DNA of 12,660 bases from Spirochaetaceae bacterium (GCA_031258615.1 JAIRMP010000194.1:1-12660), one strand, 5' to 3'. Numbered from the stretch's first letter, positions 7,019-12,340 are shown. Numbers and translations are program-made. Notes: a model not told the origin generated them from the letters alone.

Positions 7019-7459
7019 GTGAAAAACAACCTTGCGAAAGATATGGTGTTTGTCCGCTTACAGGGGCGGACGAAAGAGGCCGTTATCAATGAAATGCTCG
7101 ACCGCCTTTCCGAATCCGGCAAGTTACCGGACCGGCGGGCGGCGTACCGGGCCGTGATGGAGCGTGAGGCGAAAATGTCTACCGGGCTGAACAACGGCAT
7201 AGCCATTCCCCACGGCAAAACCGCAACGGTGGATTCATTAGTGGCGTGTTTGGGCGTTTCCGAACACCCGGTTGATTTTGCCAGTCAGGACAGCCAGCCT
7301 TCCCGCGTATTTATCATGACCCTTTCAAGGCCGGATAAAACAGGGCCGCATCTTGAATTTCTCGCGGAAGTAAGCGCCCTGCTGAAAAACGAGGAAAAGC
7401 GCACGGCAATACTTGCCGCCGCCACTCCCGATGAAGTCCTGCGGATTTTGAACGGTTAA
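7019..7459 (+). CDS. PTS EIIA of the fructose/Ntr type
   Basis: A 146-residue protein of the same superfamily as MtlF, but of the fructose/PtsN subgroup. The active site reads MSTGLNNGIAIPHGKT with the phosphorylatable histidine at residue 65. The C-terminal half (RVFIMTLSRPDKTGPHLEFL and then AEVSALLKNEEKRTAIL) is the typical FruA/PtsN layout, with LEFLAEVSALL in place of the MtlF sequence. The start is GTG 7019, with AGGAG 6 nt upstream; no ATG competes. It follows ptsI after a hairpin and is probably on the same transcript. No matching EIIB/EIIC gene is in view. It may serve a distant fructose-type permease, act as a regulatory EIIA, or phosphorylate MtlR; the sequence alone does not decide. 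Confidence 0.85.
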   Translation: MKNNLAKDMVFVRLQGRTKEAVINEMLDRLSESGKLPDRRAAYRAVMEREAKMSTGLNNGIAIPHGKTATVDSLVACLGVSEHPVDFASQDSQPSRVFIMTLSRPDKTGPHLEFLAEVSALLKNEEKRTAILAAATPDEVLRILNG

Positions 7460-7470
7460 AAAAGGCAGGT

Positions 7471-7611
7471 ATGGAAAAGAAAGTATATGTCATCGGACAC
7501 CGCAACCCCGACACGGACTCGGTAGTATCGGCGGCGGCCTATGCGCGGCTTAAACAGCTTCAGGGGGAGCGGCGTTGCGCCTATTCTTCCCATCCTATTG
7601 AAACAAGGTAA
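7471..7611 (+). pseudogene. ppaC: Truncated DHH-family (Mn-dependent) inorganic pyrophosphatase
   Basis: ATG 7471 opens a 46-codon frame beginning MEKKVYVIGHRNPDTDSVVS. This is the N-terminus of DHH-type Mn-dependent pyrophosphatases, including the metal-binding GHxNPDTD loop. Recognisable homology runs on through AAAYARLKQLQGE and then stops. The last ~12 codons are unrelated sequence ending at TAA 7609-7611. A whole enzyme needs about 300 residues or more, so this cannot work. The start lies 11 bases after the EIIA stop, so the intact ancestor was probably co-transcribed with the PTS genes. The break coincides with transposase-like sequence on the other strand. Confidence 0.75.
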
Positions 7612-7647
7612 AAACTGTTCTAAGATGGCATTGATGAACTGGAACAT
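7594..7647 (-). mobile_element. Possible 5' end of a transposase gene (remnant)
   Basis: Reading the - strand from ATG 7647, the first 18 residues are MFQFINAILEQFLPCFNR, after which the frame runs into the pyrophosphatase fragment. The peptide resembles the start of IS4-like transposases as I remember them, and GTGAGG about 9 nt before the ATG could be its ribosome site. The sequence from ~7648 to ~7770 is AT-rich and unlike the genes on either side, as an IS end would be. No terminal repeats could be identified. This is pattern recognition on a short peptide, so certainty is low. The alternative is unrelated junk at a deletion junction. Confidence 0.35.
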
Positions 7648-7779
7648 GGGAAATCCTCACTTATCATACTATATATTTTGATAATTTCATTGTAACGCAA
7701 ACCGTAAAGTTTTTCTACCAATTCATCTTTTTAGCGTAAGAACTTGCGACTCACAAGCTGATCAGAAAGGGAGTATTAT

Positions 7780-8601
7780 ATGGCTATTATTACTATTTCA
7801 AGGGAACTGGCGGCGCTTGGCGATGAGATTGCCAAGGAACTGGCAAAGCAGCTAAACTACCGCTTTGTAGACCGGTTTAAGCTGGAAGAATGTATCAAGG
7901 GCTACGGCGTTACCGGGCAGAAGCTGGAAAAGTATGATGAGAGGAAGCCGTCGTTTTGGGCATCGCTATCGCAGGACAGGGATGATTATCTGCATTATTT
8001 AAAGTCCGCAGTTTTGAGTGAAACAAAAGACGGCAACTGCGTTGTGATAGGGCGTGGCGCATTCGCTATTCTGAACGGTCTGCCGGGTGTGCTGCCCGTA
8101 TACCTCGTATCGCTAAAGGATGTACGGGTGGCGCGGGTAAAAAGTTATTTTCACTGCGATGAAAAACGCGCGCTCCGAATAATATCGCAAAGCGATCAGG
8201 ACAGGATTGGTTTTCACAAGTATTTTTTTGAAGTTGACTGGAGGGACCCGTCAAACTACAAGCTGACAATAAATACTTCGCATCTTCATCCGTCAGTTTG
8301 TGCGGAGCTGATAAAGAATTTGCTTTCAAACACGGTAAACAGCGAGACGGAAGATTCGTTCAAGATTCGCATGAAAGATTTAATTCTGGCGCAGAGTATA
8401 ATTCATCATGTGTTGTACGAAAAAGGTATAGCGATACACTTTTTGGAAGCATCTGTTTCGCTTGGCAGCGCCTGCCTGTTTGGAGTTGCGTCTTCCGCGT
8501 CAATAGTGGACGCCGCCATTAACGCGGCAAAGGAAGTCCCGTCCATTGAGAGTGTAAAATCGGAAATTCAGGTAGTGCATGAATATTCCGTTATGCCTTA
8601 G
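7780..8601 (+). CDS. Cytidylate-kinase-like (Cytidylate_kin2-type) protein with BON-like C-terminus
   Basis: A 273-residue protein. Residues 1-~190 match the cytidylate-kinase-like family: MAIITISRELAALGDEIAKE at the nucleotide-loop position, YRFVDRFKLEE, NCVVIGRGAFAIL, the LID-like RVARVKSYFHCDEKRALRII, and DWRDPSNYKLTINTSHL. The loop is degenerate: the usual glycine-rich GxxGxG is replaced by ELAALGDE, so phosphate binding and kinase activity are uncertain. Residues ~205-268 (IHFLEASVSLGSACLFGVAS, then VDAAINAAKEVPSIESVKSE) look like a BON domain, a module often linked to membranes or phospholipids. ATG 7780 has AGGGAG 6 nt upstream. It stands alone between a scarred locus and a membrane protein gene. 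As I recall, close relatives occur in treponemes; their biological role is unknown to me. Confidence 0.75.
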   Translation: MAIITISRELAALGDEIAKELAKQLNYRFVDRFKLEECIKGYGVTGQKLEKYDERKPSFWASLSQDRDDYLHYLKSAVLSETKDGNCVVIGRGAFAILNGLPGVLPVYLVSLKDVRVARVKSYFHCDEKRALRIISQSDQDRIGFHKYFFEVDWRDPSNYKLTINTSHLHPSVCAELIKNLLSNTVNSETEDSFKIRMKDLILAQSIIHHVLYEKGIAIHFLEASVSLGSACLFGVASSASIVDAAINAAKEVPSIESVKSEIQVVHEYSVMP

Positions 8602-8630
8602 CTTTTCATTACGCGGCGGAGAAGTGAAAT

Positions 8631-9476
8631 TTGTACTCAGGTGATTTTTCTTCCGCACGGGATTTTTTTTATCTGTCCGCAATTTTATTGGGCGCCGCCG
8701 CCGGGTTTTTCTTTAGTTTTTATAAAAAGCGCCTGCGGTACGGCCAAAAAGAAAAGCGTGTTACGGCAGGCTTTTGGCTGCTGTCCGCCGCCGTCTTGGC
8801 CGCGGTCGCCGCCTTCATTCTGTCCGGCGGGGAGGCGCTACAGGAAAGGGGTTTTCTAATCGTGGCCGCCTGCATGATGGCGACGGGATGCCTGGCGGTG
8901 CTGTTACCGGAAACATTTCTGTTTCCGGTAATCGTGATTAGCGGAGTCTGTATTGTGTTTGCGGCCCATATTTTTTTACGCTATCCTAATATTTACAGCC
9001 GTATACCGGTAACAAGAATTGCTCTCGGCGCCGCCGACACAATTTTGATAGAACCGGAGTATCCAAAATTTACGCTTACAAACAATAATTTATTTACCGG
9101 TGATAAGGCGCGGATTCGGTATAAAAATTATTACGACAAGGTTCATCCTTTTACCCTGGAATACACCGCCGTCATAGTTACTATCAACCGCATAGTGCCG
9201 TTGATAGGAGGGCAGCGGCGTTGTATCCTGACAGGTTTGAATCTGGTTGACGATCGCCGGCTGCGGTTAAGGTTATACTTACCGTCATTTCCGGAAGATG
9301 CGCTTATACGCTCCCTGTTTTTGTACGATGGTTCGTTAGTAAGTACACAAAGTTTTTCTAATCAAATTGGGTTGACCAACCTGGAGTTGCACACAGAGTA
9401 TACGATCTATTTTGACGGCAGGAATCTTTCATCAACTGCCAGGAACCGCTTTGGCTATTCAGATGGGCCGGTGTAA
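8631..9476 (+). CDS. Membrane protein of unknown function, four N-terminal helices
   Basis: A 281-residue frame that I do not recognise. The start is probably TTG 8631: a stop lies in frame just upstream (8625-8627), GGAG (8618-8621) is 9 nt before it, and no in-frame ATG occurs before the first helix. Four hydrophobic segments fall at about residues 12-30, 46-64, 74-92 and 97-116, separated by a basic loop (KKRLRYGQKEKR) between the first two. The remaining ~165 residues are hydrophilic and beta-rich and contain YPKFTLTNNNLFTGDKARIR and VVSTQSF-like strands; their side of the membrane cannot be told. It begins 29 bases after the kinase-like gene and may be co-transcribed. Downstream, transposase relic sequence starts almost at its stop, so the C-terminus could have been altered. 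Confidence 0.65.
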   Translation: MYSGDFSSARDFFYLSAILLGAAAGFFFSFYKKRLRYGQKEKRVTAGFWLLSAAVLAAVAAFILSGGEALQERGFLIVAACMMATGCLAVLLPETFLFPVIVISGVCIVFAAHIFLRYPNIYSRIPVTRIALGAADTILIEPEYPKFTLTNNNLFTGDKARIRYKNYYDKVHPFTLEYTAVIVTINRIVPLIGGQRRCILTGLNLVDDRRLRLRLYLPSFPEDALIRSLFLYDGSLVSTQSFSNQIGLTNLELHTEYTIYFDGRNLSSTARNRFGYSDGPV

Positions 9477-9494
9477 CGTACAATTATCGCTGCC

Positions 9495-9692
9495 CGGTTC
9501 TTTCACGCCTTCCGTCAGGGTTTGGCCTGACATTCACGACAAGCGTCCGGCAAGGCGGCTCATTCCGCCACACCCGATTGTTTTTGCTTCCACCGATAAG
9601 TATCGTCGTCTTTGATGCTCATTCAGTGTCGGCAATACTGCCTTAATCCGTGTTTATATCGCTAATACATTTATGTTATTTGTAGAAATCAT
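9495..9692 (-). pseudogene. N-terminal relic of an ISAzo13-like transposase
   Basis: On the - strand, ATG 9692-9690 (ribosome site AGGGG about 11 nt upstream) opens a frame that, read through stops, contains LNEHQRRRYLSVEAKTIG, then GGMSRLAGRLS, stop, MSGQTLTEGVKE. This is the N-terminal region of ISAzo13-type transposases (LNERQRRLYL..EA..LG.GGIS.LA.LSGMSR.T...G). Two in-frame stops interrupt it: TAA at 9656-9654 and TGA at 9536-9534. The second falls where the family has a Gly codon, so one base change explains it. Similarity ends at about 9495 and the catalytic DDE part is absent. It is non-functional debris next to the membrane-protein gene. Confidence 0.6.
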
Positions 9693-9735
9693 TATAGGGC
9701 AATTCCCCTGCCTGTCGACCATTCGGCCTGGACTT

Positions 9736-9934
9736 CACATACGTTCCGGCTGTATATGACGTTTTTGCGGTTGCGATAAAGGAAACCGTAGGTTTCCAGC
9801 AGCCGCAAAAATGTGTCTGGAGTGAGCGTGGGAATGAACGCCCGCGAAGTTGGCGCGCGTAGCGGAATGACCTAGCCGTGCGGAACCCCCGGAGCGACCA
9901 GAGGGAGCGGATGCGCATACGGTACTGTTATGCG
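9736..9934. repeat. Structured direct repeat, copy A (attC-like candidate)
   Basis: A 199-bp element that shares several blocks with copy B at 11902. These are CGTTCCGGCTGTAT near the start, a GATAAA bulge in the central hairpin, and GTGTCTGGAGTGAGCGTGG after it. The central hairpin has an outer stem 9762-9774/9799-9811, GATAAA (9775-9780) facing a single A (9798), and an inner stem GGAAACC/GGTTTCC (9781-9787/9791-9797) with loop GTA. The ends are imperfect inverted boxes, CACATACG and GTTATGCG, flanking inner boxes GTATATG and GCGCATAC. It begins 15 bases beyond the stop codon of the restriction gene on the - strand. Integron attC sites have this position and outer/inner box arrangement. A MITE or structured RNA is the main alternative. 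Confidence 0.5.
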
Positions 9935-9949
9935 AAGTGTCTTGGGCCT

Positions 9950-10804
9950 TTATACAAATATTTTATTTATTATTCCATTTTCTAAATCATTTATATTGTA
10001 AATATGTTCCATAATATCAAATGTTTCTTCCAGATTGTTTTTTGCATTAACCCAACCATTCCCGTCTGTGATCCAGACAAAAGTAAAACCTTTAATCGAT
10101 CCTGCTTCTTGAGCCAGTGTTTTATAACTTCTTGCTGTTTCATTTAATTTTGAACCACTACTGCTATAAAAATTTGTTTCAATTCCATAAATTATCGTCG
10201 GTGATTTTACAACAAAATCAAATCTTTTTTCAGCTTTTCCTTGGTTGGATATTTTCGATAAATCAATATGCCATTTTTTTTCAATTTCACTTCTATACAT
10301 TTCTTTATAGTATTCCTGAATATTTGCTTTTTTTATATAACTTTCCACAAGATTTTCCATTAGATGCCCACCCCTATTTTTCCTACCATTAGAATCAAGT
10401 CCTGTTTCAACTCCAGTAACATAGTCATACAAATTATTTATCAAATGATCTTTTAATAAACCGAATAAACCTGTTTTTTCCATAAAAACAACATACTGCT
10501 CTAAAGTATAATTTTGTTTGCCAAAATTATACAAATATTCACCATCTTTATCAATTGCATATATCTCATTTAATCTTACTGCTAAAAGGATCGGAATACA
10601 CTTTAATGTATCTGGATATTTTGTAATGATCGATCTAAAATCATCTTCTATGTTTTTTGAAGATATTAATGAATTTAGAATATTCAGTTCTACTTTTATT
10701 GAATTTACATTTTGATAAACTTTATCAAAATTTATATAATATGCGTAATCAGAAATACTGGATTTAAAATTTAAAAACCAGTCCGAAAAGTTTCTTTTTC
10801 CCAT
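9950..10804 (-). CDS. dpnB: DpnII-family type II restriction endonuclease (GATC)
   Basis: A 284-residue protein that I recognise along its whole length as a relative of R.DpnII (288 residues), which cuts unmethylated GATC. Conserved blocks: SIKVELNILNSLISSKNI (35-52), DYVTGVETGLDSNGRKNR (127-144), KRFDFVVK (193-200), IETNFYSSSGSKLNETARSY (208-227) and WITDGNGW (244-251). D196 and E209 with N211 are the likely PD-(D/E)xK-type metal-binding residues, with Asn replacing the usual Lys, as in the family. Its ATG follows the methyltransferase stop with one base between (TGA-T-ATG), so translation is coupled and the methylase is made first. The gene is far richer in A+T than the mannitol genes, marking horizontal transfer. 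The frame is intact, so it is probably active. The GATC specificity is inferred from the family. Confidence 0.92.
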   Translation of the reverse strand: MGKRNFSDWFLNFKSSISDYAYYINFDKVYQNVNSIKVELNILNSLISSKNIEDDFRSIITKYPDTLKCIPILLAVRLNEIYAIDKDGEYLYNFGKQNYTLEQYVVFMEKTGLFGLLKDHLINNLYDYVTGVETGLDSNGRKNRGGHLMENLVESYIKKANIQEYYKEMYRSEIEKKWHIDLSKISNQGKAEKRFDFVVKSPTIIYGIETNFYSSSGSKLNETARSYKTLAQEAGSIKGFTFVWITDGNGWVNAKNNLEETFDIMEHIYNINDLENGIINKIFV

Positions 10805-10805
10805 A

Positions 10806-11723
10806 TCAACAACCTACCGAAAACAAATTTTCCTCGTTGTCTTTCTCAACTTGCAAAAGCCTTTTGACTGTTAATTCACAAAAATTACTATCAATTTCAG
10901 AACCTATATAATATCTATTACCCGCCAAAGATACGGCCACTCCTGTTGTGCCACCACCGTTAAAAGGATCTAAAATTATATCCTCATTATTTGTTGAGGC
11001 TTTTATTATCCGCAACAATAGATCAACGGGTTTTTGCGTTGGATGTTTACCAAATTCTTTCTCGCTATTTTTTGGCGTTGGAATAGACCATACCGATCTC
11101 ATTTGTGTTTTTTCTTTTTTTATTTTGTCTTCAGGAAATAATCCATTTTTCATTTCGTTATAATTAAATGTATGTTTTGCTTTTTTATCTTTTCGTGCCC
11201 AGAGTATTGTTTCATGTGAAGCGGTAAAAAAACGACAACTTAAATTTGGAGCCGCATTGGGTTTAAACCATGCTATATCATTAAGAATATGAAAATTATT
11301 CTTTTGGAGCATATATCCACACTGATAAATACTGTGATATGTTCCAGAAATCCATATAGTACCTTCTGGTTTAAGTACTCTCCTACAGGCGCCTATCCAT
11401 GTATCATGGAATGCGGTATCTTCTGCGAAACCATTGCTTTTATCCCATTTGCCCTTATTAACACTAACCATTCTTCCATTTTGACAGGTAAATCCGTTGT
11501 TTGATAACATATACGGAGGATCAGCAAAAATCATGTCTATGGAATTCTCAGGCATTCGGGATAACAATTCAAGGCAATCGTCATTAAAGATTGCTGTCTT
11601 TTCAGAAGAATAATATGGCTTTATTTCATTCCCAGGGGATATTATATCATTAAGTACATTTTTGAATATTTTTTGAGGAGATAGGGCCTTTTCAACAAGA
11701 TAGAGATGCCTTTCAACATTCAT
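10806..11723 (-). CDS. dpnA: Site-specific DNA-adenine methyltransferase, DpnA (M2.DpnII)-like
   Basis: A 305-residue SAM-dependent methyltransferase that should protect GATC sites from the adjacent nuclease. The catalytic DPPY is at residues 68-71 (IDMIFADPPYMLSNNG). The SAM-binding motif, DPFNGGGTTG at 252-261, comes after it, so this is a beta-class enzyme. Between them lie PNAAPNLSCRFFTASHETIL and GKHPTQKP, typical of DpnA relatives. It is ~35 residues longer at the N-terminus than pneumococcal DpnA (268). ATG 11723 has AGAGG 7 nt upstream. The classical DpnII system has a Dam-like alpha-class enzyme (DpnM) as well; none is present here, so this enzyme alone must modify double-stranded host DNA, or a host Dam helps. 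It is AT-rich like its partner. Confidence 0.9.
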   Translation of the reverse strand: MNVERHLYLVEKALSPQKIFKNVLNDIISPGNEIKPYYSSEKTAIFNDDCLELLSRMPENSIDMIFADPPYMLSNNGFTCQNGRMVSVNKGKWDKSNGFAEDTAFHDTWIGACRRVLKPEGTIWISGTYHSIYQCGYMLQKNNFHILNDIAWFKPNAAPNLSCRFFTASHETILWARKDKKAKHTFNYNEMKNGLFPEDKIKKEKTQMRSVWSIPTPKNSEKEFGKHPTQKPVDLLLRIIKASTNNEDIILDPFNGGGTTGVAVSLAGNRYYIGSEIDSNFCELTVKRLLQVEKDNEENLFSVGC

Positions 11724-11743
11724 TATATTACCTCTTGATTTCT

Positions 11744-11773
11744 ATCAATACTCTATTGATTCTTTTCTGTCAA
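11744..11773 (-). promoter_or_regulatory. Possible promoter and operator of the restriction-modification operon
   Basis: On the - strand TTGACA (11773-11768) is followed after 17 bases by TATTGA (11750-11745), a perfect -35 with a poor -10. The -10 lies in a dyad, ATCAATA-N3-TATTGAT (11744-11760), whose arms are perfect 7-mers. Such a dyad over a promoter suggests repressor binding, perhaps by the methyltransferase itself, as no controller gene is present. Evidence is modest. Confidence 0.35.
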
Positions 11774-11843
11774 TATCGAATTTATCTAAAAAAGTATGCT
11801 TTTTTATACAAATATCTTCCCAAAAAATGCCCAAGGCATTGCA

Positions 11844-11879
11844 CATAACGGGGCGCGGGCGGGCCCGCGCCCCGTTATG
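11844..11879. repeat. 16-bp perfect palindrome, CATAACG...CGTTATG boxes
   Basis: The arms 11844-11859 and 11864-11879 pair perfectly around the loop CGGG. The arms begin and end with CATAACG/CGTTATG. The GC-rich core (GGGCGCGGG) contrasts with the AT-rich restriction genes next to it. It has no T-tract, so it is not an obvious terminator. Its right arm is shared with the next palindrome. Confidence 0.7.
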
Positions 11880-11909
11880 CAAAAGCCGCGTAGCGGATTT
11901 TGCATAACG
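11873..11909. repeat. Second palindrome overlapping its neighbours
   Basis: CGTTATGCAAAA (11873-11884) pairs with TTTTGCATAACG (11898-11909). Inside, one G/A mismatch is followed by CCGC/GCGG closing on the loop GTA. The left arm overlaps the first palindrome (11873-11879), and the right arm GCATAACG is also the beginning of copy B. The three structures are therefore mutually exclusive where they overlap. Confidence 0.7.
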
Positions 11910-12080
11910 TTCCGGCTGTATGCGACGGTTTTTTGCGCCCGATAAAGAAACTGCGCGGCAGTTTCAGGGCGCAAAAAAATGTGTCCGGAGTGAGCGTGGA
12001 AATGGAGCGCAGCGAGACCATAGCGAACGGAAGACCAAGGGCGCTACCGCGGGCGCAGCATATACAGTCCTGTTATATGC
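11902..12080. repeat. Structured direct repeat, copy B (attC-like candidate)
   Basis: A 179-bp relative of copy A in the same orientation. Outer boxes are GCATAAC (11902-11908) and GTTATATGC (12072-12080). Inner boxes are CTGTATGC (from 11915) and GCATATACAG (from 12058), with two unpaired bases. The central hairpin has an outer stem TTTTTTGCGCCC/GGGCGCAAAAAA (11929-11940/11967-11978), GATAAA (11941-11946) facing one A (11966), and an inner stem GAAACTGC/GCAGTTTC (11947-11954/11958-11965) with loop GCG. Stem sequences differ from copy A, yet pairing, bulge and loop size are kept. The element lies upstream of the methyltransferase, so the restriction-modification pair sits between two like-oriented copies. 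Confidence 0.55.
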
Positions 12081-12097
12081 AGTGCGCCCGTACCCCA

Positions 12098-12193
12098 TTA
12101 TGCTTTTATATTATTTTTATTATTCCAATAATGTAAAATGCCATTTATACAATAATGTTTTTTACCATAATTATTAACACAATAAATTAAAAA
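12098..12193 (-). pseudogene. AT-rich relic, possible C-terminus of an earlier cassette gene
   Basis: About 120 bases of strongly AT-rich sequence lie between copy B and the GC-rich hairpin at 12215. On the - strand a 31-codon frame without a start runs from just after TAA 12196-12194 to TAA 12100-12098. It is rich in Asn, Tyr, Ile and Lys (ending YWNNKNNIKA). It matches nothing I know. The stop lies 17 bases before copy B, nearly the same spacing as between the restriction gene stop and copy A, hence the suggestion of a degraded gene. Chance is a real alternative for so short a frame. Confidence 0.25.
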
Positions 12194-12214
12194 TTATTTT
12201 GCCCCATTGACAAC

Positions 12215-12244
12215 CGCCCGCCGTCCATGGACGGACGGCGGGCG
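12215..12244. other. GC-rich perfect hairpin at the island's right edge
   Basis: CGCCCGCCGTCC (12215-12226) pairs perfectly with GGACGGCGGGCG (12233-12244) around ATGGAC. It lies exactly where the AT-rich segment gives way to GC-rich host-like sequence. No T-tract adjoins either side; the nearest T5 is about 10 nt away on the + strand. It may act as a weak terminator or mark an insertion boundary. Confidence 0.4.
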
Positions 12245-12281
12245 TGGGATCATGCTTTTTATTCATGGGGTTATTCAAATT

Positions 12282-12332
12282 AAAAAAAATTTGCGGGGTC
12301 TGGCGCATAGCGCCTGTCCTCGCTTTACGCAA
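12282..12332 (-). terminator. Terminator-like structure after the right-end gene
   Basis: On the - strand, 9 bases past the stop of the partial gene, TTGCG...CGCAA (12332-12328/12295-12291) encloses a hairpin GGCGC-TAT-GCGCC (12314-12302). It is followed after one base by eight T's (12289-12282). The stems are short, but the run of T's right after the structure fits intrinsic termination. Confidence 0.4.
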
Positions 12333-12340
12333 CCATGTTT

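Noticed and set aside
9501..9565. Short stems TCAGG/CCTGA and GGCGG/CCGCC as a terminator of the membrane-protein gene.
   Set aside because: The stems are only 5 bp, no T-tract follows, and the sequence is better explained as transposase relic on the other strand.
9676..9918. An 80-codon - strand frame.
   Set aside because: It runs through the covarying hairpin of copy A, so it is explained by the structured repeat, not by a protein.
10806..11723. Dam/DpnM-type (alpha-class) methyltransferase.
   Set aside because: DPPY comes before the DPFNGGGTTG motif, which is the beta-class order seen in DpnA-type enzymes.
11841..12080. CRISPR-like array of palindromic repeats.
   Set aside because: The palindromes differ in sequence and length, overlap one another, and have no regular spacers or cas genes nearby.
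11900..12177. Two overlapping + strand frames of 78-85 codons.
   Set aside because: Both cross the copy B structure and then AT-rich sequence; no ribosome site or protein-like pattern was seen.
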